Shown: positions 45,725 through 55,255 of the stretch, piece after piece
Position numbering within the stretch: position 1 is the first letter of the stretch
Layout: every line of letters begins with the position of its first letter
Assembly (NCBI RefSeq): GCF_004295685.1
Contig: NZ_AP019368.1
Span: 333,501-397,500 of the forward strand
Length of the DNA: 64,000 bases
Reading direction: 5' to 3'
Source: Fluviispira sanaruensis
GTDB lineage: Bacteria > Bdellovibrionota_B > Oligoflexia > Silvanigrellales > Silvanigrellaceae
Program-made: the position numbers and the translations under genes
The notes under the pieces: model-generated
The model's database searches: none
Seen by the model: only the letters and a program-made list of their open reading frames with translations
Told to the model about the DNA's origin: nothing

Positions 45725-46402
45725 TTATAAGAGTTCCCTTACCGTTTTTTTTAAAATACTTGGTTTCGGAATATAGTTTTCAAGTGGAATTTTTTCTTGG
45801 CACCATTGTATGAGTTTCTCATCATGGGTTGCAATTAAAATAGAACTTTTATTTTCTTTGGATAATTCATGGAATATTTGAATGCAAAGGTTTATCCCTG
45901 CTTGATCTAGGCCGTTGGTAGGTTCGTCTGCAAAAATAATATTTGGTTTTATTAAATAAAGAGAAGCTAAACTCAAACGTCGTTTTTGTCCTGTGGAAAG
46001 AGTTCTGACGCTTTGCTTTTCTCTGCCTTGTAAACCAACTTTTGCTAAAGCTTTTTCATATTCTTGCAGGGGGAGTTTTAGATTATACGTTTCTGTATAA
46101 AATTCTAAATTCCAAAGAACGCTGTGATCCATTAACATCGAAGGAATATTTGTTAAAAAGACGGCATAATGTTCATTTTTGATCAGATTTTCTGGCCAAA
46201 GCTCCTCTCCCATCACAACGATTTTTCCTTTGTATGGTCGCGAAATCCCAGCAAGCACTCTGAGCAAAGATGTCTTCCCGCAACCATTTGGTCCGGTGAG
46301 GGCTATGACTTGCTCAGAGTGAAGCTTTAAGGAAAAAGAAGAAATGAGTGTGCTATATCCTGCCCTTATTTCGATATTTTCACATGCAAGGTAACAAGGC
46401 AT
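45725..46402 (-). CDS. ccmA: CcmA, ATPase of the haem-release ABC complex
   Basis: 225 residues, the size of CcmA. Walker A is LTGPNGCGKTSLLR, the signature is LSTGQKRRLSLASLYL, and Walker B is IIFADEPTNGLDQ. The Walker B Glu is present. The H-loop IATHDEKLI follows. It powers the CcmAB-CD complex. It follows the Crp/Fnr-type gene by nine bases on the same strand, so it is in one transcript with the regulator. Confidence 0.96.
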   Translation of the reverse strand: MPCYLACENIEIRAGYSTLISSFSLKLHSEQVIALTGPNGCGKTSLLRVLAGISRPYKGKIVVMGEELWPENLIKNEHYAVFLTNIPSMLMDHSVLWNLEFYTETYNLKLPLQEYEKALAKVGLQGREKQSVRTLSTGQKRRLSLASLYLIKPNIIFADEPTNGLDQAGINLCIQIFHELSKENKSSILIATHDEKLIQWCQEKIPLENYIPKPSILKKTVRELL

Positions 46403-46411
46403 GAATTTTTT

Positions 46412-47098
46412 TTATCTTTCTTCAGCTTCATTTTGCAATGAATTTGTATCGAGAATTGTGAATGCAGATCCTTGAGTTTCCATTATTCCCGATTGTTTAA
46501 AATCTGCGATTGCACGGCTCACAGTTTCAGGAGTGACATCGGCAAGCTCAGCTATATCTCTACGATTGAGAGGTGGTTCAAAAGTTTGCGCACCTTCATC
46601 TGCAAATAAATTGTAGAGTTCAAATATGACAGAAGCAACTCGATTTTTGGCAGGCCTATAAAGATCTGATTCAATTCTTTTTTCAAGACGGGCTAATTCA
46701 TTACAAAATATTTTCATAAACTGCAGAGAAACCGCAGGACTTCTTTGTATTAAATCGATCACAATCGTTTTTTCAATGGAAAACACTTCACTGTCTTTAA
46801 GAGCAACTGAGGTTCTCCCGTATTTGAACTCACCAAAGACTTCTCGGATACCCACGATTTGACCCGCTCTGACAATGCGGGTGATGACACTTTCACCTTC
46901 TTGGCTTTCTCTTACTATTTTTAAACATCCATTTGCGACTCCATAAATAGAGCGAGGAGTGTCACCCGATATAAAAAGATTTTGCCCTTTTTTAAGGCGA
47001 ATAACTGAGGAGTTTTCTTGGAACTTTATGAGATCATCTTCTTGTAATGAAGGGAAGAGTCTTCTTAAGGTAAACGTTCCCTTAGTTTTTTTATCCAT
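46412..47098 (-). CDS. Crp/Fnr-family transcriptional regulator
   Basis: 228 residues from the ATG at 47098 (CGGAG ahead). Cyclic-nucleotide-binding-like domain with VIRLKKGQNLFISGDTPRSIYGVANG and AGQIVGIREVFG, then the dimer helix and a winged HTH with RRDIAELADVTPETVSRAIADFKQSG. The N-terminal cysteines of Fnr are absent and the cAMP-pocket residues do not match Crp, so it belongs to another branch. It is upstream of ccmA and probably controls the cytochrome c genes in response to a redox or small-molecule signal. Confidence 0.9.
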   Translation of the reverse strand: MDKKTKGTFTLRRLFPSLQEDDLIKFQENSSVIRLKKGQNLFISGDTPRSIYGVANGCLKIVRESQEGESVITRIVRAGQIVGIREVFGEFKYGRTSVALKDSEVFSIEKTIVIDLIQRSPAVSLQFMKIFCNELARLEKRIESDLYRPAKNRVASVIFELYNLFADEGAQTFEPPLNRRDIAELADVTPETVSRAIADFKQSGIMETQGSAFTILDTNSLQNEAEER

Positions 47099-47099
47099 T

Positions 47100-48596
47100 T
47101 TAGAGCTCCGATGGCAAAACCCTTGCAAGGTCCGAGTCTATAGCGTCTCGTAAGTGTTTAATCTCAATTTGTGGTTTAGATTTAGTTCCGTTTGCTATAA
47201 TTGCAAAAGCAACCCATTCACCATTCCGCAGGCGACTATAGCCCCCAAGCGCATTTACACTGACTGGCTCGCTGAGGGTGCCTGTTTTGGCTCTTAACCT
47301 CTCCTGAAGAAATTTTTCAGAAGATGTTTGAAATCTTTTTTTTAACGTTCCTTCATCACCAGGTATAGGTAATGCAGAAAGAAACGCTGGAAAATCTCTA
47401 CCATTAAAATACATTCGATCCAAGACACAAATAATATCTCGTGCAGAGAGTCGATTATTTGGTGTTAAACCACTTCCACTTTCCATGACAATAGGAGAAT
47501 TATTATTTTTAATTTCACCCCATGGAGAATCTTTGTAAGCATTCCTAACATAATTCTCTAATATTTTCCCACCCTCAACTAAATTTCCTTTACCTTGAGA
47601 AGCATTTTCATTTAGTAAATTAAGAGTTAACATATCAGCAATAAAATTATTACTCACTTGGAATAATCCTTTGAGTTGCCAATCGAGGGGAAATCCTTCA
47701 ACTTCAGCAATTAATACATCATTTTTTGAAATAGGCTTAGACTCTATTGCAATCTTTCCATTTAATTGAACACCGGAGCTTTTAATAAATGCTTTTAATG
47801 TTTCTCCAGCATAAATTTCTGCATTGGAGATAGATCTATAAATGCGTTTAGTTGTGTTGCCAAAAGGAATTGAACCTGAAATTGTGAAAATATCTTTACC
47901 ATTTGATGATGATCTTGAAACCGAAATTTGTGGGGCTGAATTTTCTTTTTCAGTTATAACTTTGCCAATAATTTTAACATTATCCATCGGAAACGGTTCG
48001 ATGGATATAGATGCTGCTTGACCAATTTTTTGTGCTGGATTTACTACTAAAGCAAGAACACTAAAATTTATAGCAGCAGACGATAATGGTGAATCATAAG
48101 CATTTCTACTTTTGACCTTCCCTGAGCTCCTATTTTGATCTTCTTTTATCAAACCAAAAATAGAATTATTTATGATTAAATTTCCTGTTACTTTTTTAAT
48201 TCCATAACGATAAACATCTGTAGCTAAAAACCAAATCTTTTCGTTGGTAAAGGATGGATCACCAGAACCGTAGAAAATAAGATCTCCATTTAAAACTCCA
48301 TTTTGCAATTGACCACGCATATAAATTTGTGACTTAAATGTTTTATTTGATCCCCATGTCTCAAGTGCTTGTGCTGCAAGAATAAGTTTAGATGTAGAAG
48401 CTGGAGAAAGTCTTTTGTCAGGATTCATTTCTGCAATGATATCTTTATTGTTTAATCGCATTACCATTGCACTTATTTGTACGCCCTCTTTTTCCAATTT
48501 ACTCAATTGTGGAAATGTTGGATCAATTGCATAAATTTGCTTAAAATAAAAAACATCTACTAATGTTAAAACAAATATGAATATTATTTTTTTCAT
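47100..48596 (-). CDS. dacB: D-alanyl-D-alanine carboxypeptidase/endopeptidase (PBP4 type)
   Basis: 498 residues, the usual size for S13 enzymes. A signal peptide (MKKIIFIFVLTLVDVFYF) precedes the active-site motif SPASTSK, with Ser67 and Lys70. SNNFIADM provides the SxN motif and RAKTGTLSEPVS the KTG motif. It trims and cuts cross-links in periplasmic peptidoglycan. The next gene downstream (Crp/Fnr type) starts within two bases after its stop, so they are likely co-transcribed. An intrinsic terminator separates it from the upstream peroxiredoxin gene. Confidence 0.95.
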   Translation of the reverse strand: MKKIIFIFVLTLVDVFYFKQIYAIDPTFPQLSKLEKEGVQISAMVMRLNNKDIIAEMNPDKRLSPASTSKLILAAQALETWGSNKTFKSQIYMRGQLQNGVLNGDLIFYGSGDPSFTNEKIWFLATDVYRYGIKKVTGNLIINNSIFGLIKEDQNRSSGKVKSRNAYDSPLSSAAINFSVLALVVNPAQKIGQAASISIEPFPMDNVKIIGKVITEKENSAPQISVSRSSSNGKDIFTISGSIPFGNTTKRIYRSISNAEIYAGETLKAFIKSSGVQLNGKIAIESKPISKNDVLIAEVEGFPLDWQLKGLFQVSNNFIADMLTLNLLNENASQGKGNLVEGGKILENYVRNAYKDSPWGEIKNNNSPIVMESGSGLTPNNRLSARDIICVLDRMYFNGRDFPAFLSALPIPGDEGTLKKRFQTSSEKFLQERLRAKTGTLSEPVSVNALGGYSRLRNGEWVAFAIIANGTKSKPQIEIKHLRDAIDSDLARVLPSEL

Positions 48597-48612
48597 AAAA
48601 TCCCTTTTAATA

Positions 48613-48648
48613 TTAAAAAACTCTTTAGAGAGTTATCCCTAAAGAGTT
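48613..48648 (-). terminator. Intrinsic terminator after the peroxiredoxin gene
   Basis: Stem AACTCTTTAG (48619-48628) with CTAAAGAGTT (48639-48648); on the minus strand it is followed by TTTTTTAA. Confidence 0.85.
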
Positions 48649-48680
48649 TATTTTATCTGAATGGAATAGTTAAGAATAGA

Positions 48681-49265
48681 TTAGTGCTTGGAAAGATATC
48701 CACTCACACCATCTTTGGTTGCTTTCATCGCTTCCTTTCCTTTGTTCCAATTAGCTGGGCAAACTTCTCCATGCGCTTCATTGTGTTGAAGCGCATCGAC
48801 AAGGCGCAATGCTTCATCGACATTGCGGCCAAGTGGAAGGTCGTTGACTAATTGGTGACGAACAACTCCAGATTTATCAATTAAGAAAAGACCGCGATAT
48901 GCAACTCCTCCATCGCTTAACACGTCATAATCACGTGCAATAGTGCGATGGATATCAGAAAGAAGTGGATATTGAACGCCTTGAATACCACCTTTATTTT
49001 TTGGTGTGTTGAGCCAAGCGAAGTGTGAAAACTTACTGTCAATACTACAACCTAAAACTTCAACATCACGTTTTGCAAATTCGTCAATTTTTTCTTGAAA
49101 AGCATGCAACTCTGTTGGGCAAACAAAAGTGAAGTCAAGAGGATAGAAAAAGAGAACGACGTATTTTTTACCTTTGTAATCGGATAAAGAAACTTCATTA
49201 AAATCACCGTTAACAACGGCTTCTGCTTTAAAATTTGGAGCCTGACGGCCAACTAAAACACTCAT
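48681..49265 (-). CDS. Typical 2-Cys peroxiredoxin (AhpC/TSA family)
   Basis: 194 residues from the ATG at 49265 (AAAGGGGG ahead); a longer reading adds 19 residues without support. The peroxidatic Cys49 is in DFTFVCPTE, the resolving Cys is in EVCPANWNKG, and GGVAYRGLFLIDKSGVVRHQ is the family's middle block. It reduces hydrogen peroxide and organic hydroperoxides. No ahpF gene is nearby. The C-terminal tail ends YLSKH. Single gene. Confidence 0.95.
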   Translation of the reverse strand: MSVLVGRQAPNFKAEAVVNGDFNEVSLSDYKGKKYVVLFFYPLDFTFVCPTELHAFQEKIDEFAKRDVEVLGCSIDSKFSHFAWLNTPKNKGGIQGVQYPLLSDIHRTIARDYDVLSDGGVAYRGLFLIDKSGVVRHQLVNDLPLGRNVDEALRLVDALQHNEAHGEVCPANWNKGKEAMKATKDGVSGYLSKH

Positions 49266-49508
49266 TAAAACCCCCTTTAGGTAAATATAATTTGAGAACT
49301 TGAGAGGACTTGTTTGCCTCATTGCAACAGACTATACCGACACGATCTATTGTCAAGGTAATGACTTTAGTGGATAACTTTTGATGTTATCTCAGAAAAT
49401 TCAATGAGAGACTTGAAAATCATCGCGTAGCAATGCACAACATTGAGAGATGGGAATATCCCATAGTGATACCTCTTTTTGCTTTTCTGCTTGTTTGTGA
49501 GGTTAGTC

Positions 49509-50180
49509 TTGATCTTTGCTCATTTTAAAAAAAAGAGGCAGTTGCAGTTTGATAACAATGGAAAACCAGAAAACTTACCAAACTGGCTTAAAAAACTACC
49601 AAATAGACTGACTTATCTTAGAATTCTCTGTATTCCAATTGTTGTTTATTTAATGTCCATGGGAGAGGTTGCGCCAAGCGCTTCACATTTTTTTATTATC
49701 CAACCCATAACGCCGAGTGCGAGTGATATTGCTGCTGCCATAGTTTTTTCTATTGCTGCTATCACGGATTTTTTTGATGGTTGGATTGCCCGTAAATTCC
49801 GTGTAGAAACAGTGCTAGGTAAACTCTTGGATCCTCTCGCGGATAAGCTTCTCGTTGTTTCTGCAATGATTATTTTGGTTGAAAAACATCGAATGGATGG
49901 TGTAATCGCTGTGATAATTATTGTTCGTGACTTAGGGATAAATGCTATTCGACTTTCTGCGATCGATGAAGGCATTCAAATCCCTTCCAATTTTATTGGA
50001 AAAACAAAGACGACATTTCAAGATATCGGTATTGTAGGTTTAACAGTCTGTGGTCCACTTTTGTTTATCCCATTTCATTACATAGGCCAAGCTTTTATTT
50101 TGCTAGCTTTAGCAGCAAGCGTCTTAAGTGCAGGGCAATATTTATTTAATTATGCAATGCAATTGAAAAAAATTAAATAA
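49509..50180 (+). CDS. pgsA: CDP-diacylglycerol-glycerol-3-phosphate 3-phosphatidyltransferase
   Basis: About 223 residues. The start is unclear: a TTG at 49509 has GAGG six bases ahead, while the open frame extends to a TTG at 49479. The CDP-alcohol phosphotransferase motif DFFDGWIARKF...GKLLDPLADKLLV (DG-x2-AR-x8-G-x3-D-x3-D) is complete. An N-terminal PNRLTYLRILCIPIVVYLM matches PgsA. It makes phosphatidylglycerophosphate. Convergent with the PilZ gene, with zero bases between the stops. Confidence 0.9.
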   Translation: MIFAHFKKKRQLQFDNNGKPENLPNWLKKLPNRLTYLRILCIPIVVYLMSMGEVAPSASHFFIIQPITPSASDIAAAIVFSIAAITDFFDGWIARKFRVETVLGKLLDPLADKLLVVSAMIILVEKHRMDGVIAVIIIVRDLGINAIRLSAIDEGIQIPSNFIGKTKTTFQDIGIVGLTVCGPLLFIPFHYIGQAFILLALAASVLSAGQYLFNYAMQLKKIK

Positions 50181-51026
50181 TTAATTTTCTCCTACATTAA
50201 TAATCGTTTGTTTTTGTGCAATTCTAATCATATTCATTCTGCGAGTGACTAATTCTAAAATATTCATGAGCAGTTCAAGTTGCATCTGTGTGATGTGTTC
50301 GATTGAACATCCGACTCTTTTGCCATCGATAGAAATGCGTCTTACTTTACCGGATATAGGTAAAAACTCTCCATATTGTGGATGAAATATTTTAAATTCT
50401 GCAAGCGGGACTGTGATTTTAACCTGCTCATTCTTTCTGAATATTTCATCATCTTTTAAAATAATACCAAATCCAACTAAACTGATATCGCTCAACATGA
50501 CTATTAATTCTTCATTTGAATTGAGTCTGAAAATTTTTATAGGTAAACCAATTGAAAATCTTCTTGCTCTTCTTCCTAATGTGGCTGCTGCTCGCTTTAA
50601 TTTTTTACAGATTTCTACGAAATCGATTGGTTCATGAAAATAATCATCGAATTCTTCATATAAATAAAGCTTTTCTCGATATTCTTGAATGAGAGCTTTA
50701 TCATCTTTTGCAATAAAAAAAATGGGGCATTTTTTTCTTTTTTTACATTCCACTGCAAAATCTATTGAGGTTTTATCGTCATTAAATAGTGATGAGTCTA
50801 TAAAAACGATTTCAATATTTTTAACTAATAAAGCTTTTAATCCTTCATTTGGATCTTCAAAACGAATCATTATGAAATCGGAAACTGCAGTTTGAATTGC
50901 TTTCTCTATAGTACGAATCCGTGTTTCATCTTCTTTTTTTAATGAAAAAAGAAACAAAATATATTTTTTCTTTTTTTTGGGCTGAACATCGAATATCGAT
51001 TTGCCTTCGGCATCAAAGACTTCCAT
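50181..51026 (-). CDS. PilZ-domain protein with receiver-like N-terminal domain
   Basis: 281 residues. The first 140 resemble a receiver-like alpha/beta domain (KKYILFLFSL, EIVFIDSSLF, CPIFFIAKDD), but the acidic phosphorylation pocket at the N-terminus is weak, so it may not be phosphorylated. The C-terminal PilZ domain has GRRARRFSIGLPIKIF (RxxxR) and LSDISLVGFGI (DxSxxG), the c-di-GMP motifs. Its partners are unknown. A strong terminator lies between it and the htpG gene. Confidence 0.8.
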   Translation of the reverse strand: MEVFDAEGKSIFDVQPKKKKKYILFLFSLKKEDETRIRTIEKAIQTAVSDFIMIRFEDPNEGLKALLVKNIEIVFIDSSLFNDDKTSIDFAVECKKRKKCPIFFIAKDDKALIQEYREKLYLYEEFDDYFHEPIDFVEICKKLKRAAATLGRRARRFSIGLPIKIFRLNSNEELIVMLSDISLVGFGIILKDDEIFRKNEQVKITVPLAEFKIFHPQYGEFLPISGKVRRISIDGKRVGCSIEHITQMQLELLMNILELVTRRMNMIRIAQKQTIINVGEN

Positions 51027-51029
51027 AAA

Positions 51030-51082
51030 AAAAGCTCCCTAAGATTATTCAATCTAAGATTATGAATAATTAGGGAGCTTTT
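51030..51082 (-). terminator. Long hairpin terminator after htpG
   Basis: AAAAGCTCCCT pairs with AGGGAGCTTTT, and ATTATTCA with TGAATAAT inside, giving a stem of about 20 pairs between 51030 and 51082. On the minus strand it lies just after the htpG stop and ends in a T run. Confidence 0.85.
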
Positions 51083-51113
51083 CACTCATTTAGGTAAACA
51101 TTTCCTTTAGGAA

Positions 51114-52994
51114 TTATTTGCCAGAAGCCATTTCCATGATTTTTGTCAAACGTTTAGCAAATGTACCGGGATTTTTAACAGGACTGCCTTCAGATAAAAG
51201 GGCTGTTTCATAAAGAACTTCAACCCATTCATTTAAAGTTGTTTCTTCTGTGCCTTTGTTTTTTCTCTCTGCTAAATTTTTAATAAGAGAGTGTGCTGGA
51301 TTAATTTCGAGAATACGCTTGCTTTCGCCAAAGCTCTGTCCCGATGCTTTCATAATTCGTTCCATTTGAGCGGACATTCCGTTTTCATCGGCAACTAAGC
51401 AGCAAGCACTTTCGCGTAATCTCTTTGAAATTTTTACTTCCTTAATGTCGTTTGCAAGTTTTGTGCGGAAGAGATCGATTAAGCCAACAAGTTGTTCTGC
51501 TGGTGCTTCTTCACTTTTCTTTTCATCTTCAGACTCTTTGCCAATACCTGTGAGATCGATTTCACCTTTGTGGATAGGTTTTAGGTTGTATTCACCATGT
51601 TTTGCATAGCTCATAATAAACCACTCATCGATAGGGTCGATTAAGAAGAGAACCTCGATTCCGCGTGAGGTGAGCGCTTCAAGATGTGGACTGCGTTCAA
51701 CGGCGTCAAAACTGGAGCCAGTTAAATAATAGATTTCTCTTTGAGCGTCAGCTCTTCTTTCAATGTATTCTTTAAATGAAACATAACCGTCTTTACCAGT
51801 TTTTGATGATTTAAAGCGGACAAGTTCGCTCAAAGCTTCATGTTGTTCGTGATCAAAATGGAAGCCTTCTTTAAGAACGGCGCCAAAGACTTTGTAAAAG
51901 TTCAAATATTTTTCATTGTCATTTTGTGAAAGATTTTGAAGAGCTGTAAGAACTTTTTTAACAACTTGTTTTTTTATTTGCGGTAATTTATTATTTTGTT
52001 GTAAAATCTCTCTTGAAACATTCAATGGGAGTTCGTCTGTTTCTACAACACCGGCAACAAATCTTAAATATTCGGGCAATAACTCTTTGCATTTTTCAGA
52101 AATAGATACACGTTTTACATATAAATGTAGGCCATGATTATCGCGTGTGTAGAGATCGAATGGTGCTTCTGATGGAACAAAAACGACTGCATTGAAAGGA
52201 ACGAGTCCTTCGACACTCATATGTTCCCAAAGAAGTGGTTCACGCCAATCCATGGAAATTTGTTTGTATAGTTCTTGGTAATCTTCTGTTTTGTTTTCAC
52301 GTTTATTACGTGCCCACACAGGAGTTGATTTATTGAGTCTGTTTTCTTCAACTTTGCCATCTTTTGTTTCTGCTAAATAAATAGGGTATGTTACGTAATC
52401 ACTATACTTTTTGACAATGCTACGAATACGCCAATCATCGGCAAATTCTTTTTCTTCTTCTTTTAATTCAAGAGTTATTTTCGTTCCGCGTGTTTCTTTA
52501 TCGCACTCCTCAATTGTGTACGAACCATCTCCAGTTGATACCCATTTATGAGCACTTCCTCCATGAGCTGAAAGGCTTTCTACGGTTATTTTACTTGCAA
52601 CCATAAAGGCTGAGTAAAATCCTACACCAAATTGACCGATTAAATTGGAATCTTTTTTATCTTGTTCTGAAAGTTTTTCAAGAAATTTTTTAGTACCAGA
52701 GTTTGCAATGGTTCCTAAATTATTCATAATTTCTTCTTTACTCATACCTAAACCATTGTCTTCAATGATTAAAATATGTTTTTCTTTGTCGGAACTTATT
52801 GATATAGAGTTTTCTTTTTCGGATTTTATTAAGTTGTGATTGGTAATTTCTTCAAAACGAAGCTTGTCAACAGCATCGCTTGCGTTAGATATAAGTTCTC
52901 TTAAAAAGATTTCTTTATTTGAGTAAAGCGAGTGAACCATGAGATTCATAAGTTGTTGGGTTTCAGCCTGAAATGAATGAACTTCTTTCGTCAT
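51114..52994 (-). CDS. htpG: Chaperone HtpG (Hsp90)
   Basis: 626 residues from the ATG at 52994 (AGAGG ahead), the size of E. coli HtpG. The GHKL ATP site is complete: ELISNASDAVDKLR, IEDNGLGMSKEEI, NLGTIANSGTKKF and GQFGVGFYSAFMVA. The middle domain (WREPLLWEHM, VSISEKCKELLPEYLRFV) and the dimerisation C-terminus follow. It folds client proteins in the cytoplasm. Single gene with its own terminator. Confidence 0.98.
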   Translation of the reverse strand: MTKEVHSFQAETQQLMNLMVHSLYSNKEIFLRELISNASDAVDKLRFEEITNHNLIKSEKENSISISSDKEKHILIIEDNGLGMSKEEIMNNLGTIANSGTKKFLEKLSEQDKKDSNLIGQFGVGFYSAFMVASKITVESLSAHGGSAHKWVSTGDGSYTIEECDKETRGTKITLELKEEEKEFADDWRIRSIVKKYSDYVTYPIYLAETKDGKVEENRLNKSTPVWARNKRENKTEDYQELYKQISMDWREPLLWEHMSVEGLVPFNAVVFVPSEAPFDLYTRDNHGLHLYVKRVSISEKCKELLPEYLRFVAGVVETDELPLNVSREILQQNNKLPQIKKQVVKKVLTALQNLSQNDNEKYLNFYKVFGAVLKEGFHFDHEQHEALSELVRFKSSKTGKDGYVSFKEYIERRADAQREIYYLTGSSFDAVERSPHLEALTSRGIEVLFLIDPIDEWFIMSYAKHGEYNLKPIHKGEIDLTGIGKESEDEKKSEEAPAEQLVGLIDLFRTKLANDIKEVKISKRLRESACCLVADENGMSAQMERIMKASGQSFGESKRILEINPAHSLIKNLAERKNKGTEETTLNEWVEVLYETALLSEGSPVKNPGTFAKRLTKIMEMASGK

Positions 52995-53127
52995 GAGCGA
53001 CCTCTTTTGTTGATTAATAAAATTAATTTCACTGAACTTTCCATTCAACGAAATTCTTTACATTCAATAAAGTAAGCGCCCTTCGTGACTCGTCAATACC
53101 TCTCATACAACTGATATGCTTTTATAT

Positions 53128-54102
53128 TTAAGGCGTGGGCTCCCAAGGATCTCCCCATGCAGATTTTTTTGCTTTCTTGTAAAGATTTCCATCTTTTTTA
53201 GAGTATATTTTTTGTTCAAAGCCATTTTCATTACACAAATGCAGTTTCAAATGACCAGATTTTATTTCAGGATTACGGACTATTCTGGCTGAGGAAACCA
53301 GATTTTTTTCTTTAGAAACAATAAGATAAGAGAATTTTTCATCCTCGTATCCACGCTCGCCTTCTTTTAGAAAGCGGTGGAGAGTTGAGCGCTGAATACG
53401 TTCGCTAAAATGGCACCAATCTTGTTGTGTAACGGCTGGGCATTCTTTCTGATGGGTGCATGGAGCCACTATATGTGCCTTTTGCTCTATCAGCCAGGAA
53501 CGTGCTTCATGCAGAGAAGAAAAGGCTTCTTTACTCCCAGGATCGATAAGAACCAGTGAGTGATTGGTTTTTTCCCAGAGGCTTTGCAAGATTTTCAATT
53601 TAGAAGATTTGGGAAACTCATTAAATGAGTAAGAGGCGATGACTAAATCATATTTATCAGGTGTTTTAAGAGCCACTTCGACAGATTCTGATATCCAATG
53701 GGCACTTTTGAATCGAGGATTGTTATACGCCATTCTTTTACCCAAAGAAAGCATTTCAGATTCGCGTTCTATTAAAGTGAATTGAGATACTTTGGGAAAG
53801 TGTTCTGCCACTGCCCATGTGGCTGTTCCTGGCCCTGCGCCAACATCGAGCATAGAAGTGACTCGATCTTGCAAATCCTCGTGTATTTCTTCCAAAACAC
53901 GGGAGATTGCTCCATATGTAGCAGGCATACGTGCTGCTATATAGGCAATTCTTTTTTCCGCGGAGTTCAAAGAATTGTTTATTTGTTTACGATTGGTTCG
54001 GTAGAGATCTGTGAGTTCTGCGTATGCCTTTTGCAGTTGAGATTGAGAGAATTTTGCGACTTCTTCAGCTAAAGCCTGCGATAAATGATCGGGAATTGAC
54101 AT
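53128..54102 (-). CDS. Rsm22-like small-ribosomal-subunit methyltransferase family protein
   Basis: 324 residues. A class I methyltransferase core has DVGAGPGTATWAVAEHFP (SAM loop) and LVIASYSFNEFPKSSKLK, then HSLVLIDPGSKEAF. A later Cys-rich segment APCTHQKECP...DWCHFSERIQR matches the four-Cys metal region of mitochondrial Rsm22 relatives. N-terminal helix bundle as in the family. It probably modifies rRNA or assembles the small subunit, and bacterial members are uncharacterised. Stand-alone gene. Confidence 0.85.
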   Translation of the reverse strand: MSIPDHLSQALAEEVAKFSQSQLQKAYAELTDLYRTNRKQINNSLNSAEKRIAYIAARMPATYGAISRVLEEIHEDLQDRVTSMLDVGAGPGTATWAVAEHFPKVSQFTLIERESEMLSLGKRMAYNNPRFKSAHWISESVEVALKTPDKYDLVIASYSFNEFPKSSKLKILQSLWEKTNHSLVLIDPGSKEAFSSLHEARSWLIEQKAHIVAPCTHQKECPAVTQQDWCHFSERIQRSTLHRFLKEGERGYEDEKFSYLIVSKEKNLVSSARIVRNPEIKSGHLKLHLCNENGFEQKIYSKKDGNLYKKAKKSAWGDPWEPTP

Positions 54103-54129
54103 ATTAAATTATCCTGAAAAAGTCTTTAT

Positions 54130-54168
54130 AAAAATCTTGTAATCGCTTTTGGTGAATACAAGATTTTT
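54130..54168 (-). terminator. Intrinsic terminator overlapping the end of the small membrane gene
   Basis: Stem AAAAATCTTGTA (54130-54141) with TACAAGATTTTT (54157-54168). It overlaps the stop of the 82-residue gene on the minus strand and separates it from the Rsm22-like gene. Confidence 0.7.
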
Positions 54169-54415
54169 ACTTTTTCACTTCTTTGCTGACTTTGTCAATC
54201 ACCTCGCCAGCGGCTTCTTTTGCTGTGTTTTCAGAAGTTTTTGCGCCAGAAGAGACTTTTTCTTTCACCCATTTTACAGGCCGTGTGTCGACAATATGGC
54301 TATAGCAAAAGTTAAAAAAGCGACGCCCTTCGCCTAGGGGGATGGAAAAAATGAAGAGCCAAATAAGTCCGACAAAAAGAAAAGCGATAAGTTTCTTGAG
54401 AAATTTTTTAAACAT
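54167..54415 (-). CDS. Hypothetical small membrane protein
   Basis: 82 residues: one membrane helix (about 8-26, LIAFLFVGLIWLFIFSIPLG) and a Lys/Glu-rich coiled tail (EKVSSGAKTSENTAKEAAGEVIDKVSKEV) with heptad-like spacing. AAGGAAGTC precedes the ATG. No family recognised. Divergent from the YkgJ-type gene. Confidence 0.6.
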   Translation of the reverse strand: MFKKFLKKLIAFLFVGLIWLFIFSIPLGEGRRFFNFCYSHIVDTRPVKWVKEKVSSGAKTSENTAKEAAGEVIDKVSKEVKK

Positions 54416-54512
54416 CTTGACTTCCTTTATATCTAGTCATTATTTTATCATACATAAAAGTTGAGTAAATGTTTCAGCTTTTATGTATGCACATTAAAGG
54501 ACCAATTTTACA

Positions 54513-55148
54513 ATGAATAATTGCTTAGCAAAAGAACTTCAGCCATTAGTGAATCTCCAAGAAAATAGCTCGAATTTTTTCAATAAATTTCAAGATAAGT
54601 TCTTTAATAATATGCAGTGTAAATCGGGGTGCTCTAAATGCTGTTACGTTGATATTTCTATTTTTGAAGTTGAAGCAAAATCGATAATAGAGTGGGTCAA
54701 GTTTTTGACGCCAAATAAAAAAAAAGAATTGCTTACAACTTTAGAGTCTTCAGCATCTCCAGAAAAACAGAATACCTTAGGTAAAAAAAATAAACCATGC
54801 TCTTTTTTACGTAATGATATTTGCACAATATATGAAGTTCGGCCAACAATTTGTCGCACTCAAGGACTTCCTTTGCAATATAAAGTCTCTGATGTAAAAA
54901 ATCAAGTTCAACTCGCAGTCGATGTTTGCCCATTGAATTTTACAGAAGAGAATTCTTTGCCGGATAGAGCAGATTGGCTTGATTTAGATCGTTTAAATGC
55001 ACTGCAGAGTATTGCAGAAAATTTTTATCAGAAAAATAAAAAAACAGATTTAGAAAATGCAATTAATTTAAAAAATAAACAAGGCAGAGTTACTTTAAAA
55101 AAACTTGAGCAGTTTTTGCTTAATGCTTTGAAATCAAACTCAATTTAG
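54513..55148 (+). CDS. YkgJ-type cysteine cluster protein
   Basis: 211 residues. The cluster motifs are CKSGCSKCCYVDIS and PCSFLRNDICTIYEVRPTICRTQG, giving seven or eight cysteines typical of the CxxCCx... family (YkgJ/UPF0153), likely binding zinc or an iron-sulphur cluster. The C-terminal helix is not conserved. An AAAGGACC site is ahead of the ATG. Relatives are often near iron- or redox-related genes, and hemN lies 107 bases downstream. Confidence 0.85.
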   Translation: MNNCLAKELQPLVNLQENSSNFFNKFQDKFFNNMQCKSGCSKCCYVDISIFEVEAKSIIEWVKFLTPNKKKELLTTLESSASPEKQNTLGKKNKPCSFLRNDICTIYEVRPTICRTQGLPLQYKVSDVKNQVQLAVDVCPLNFTEENSLPDRADWLDLDRLNALQSIAENFYQKNKKTDLENAINLKNKQGRVTLKKLEQFLLNALKSNSI

Positions 55149-55255
55149 AAAGGCAAAATTAGATTTTATTCACTTTTTTCTACCCATTTACTAAATTTTT
55201 GATATATCTATTTTATAGACTGTCTCAACTTAACTGAGATTAAGGAGTTTATCAT

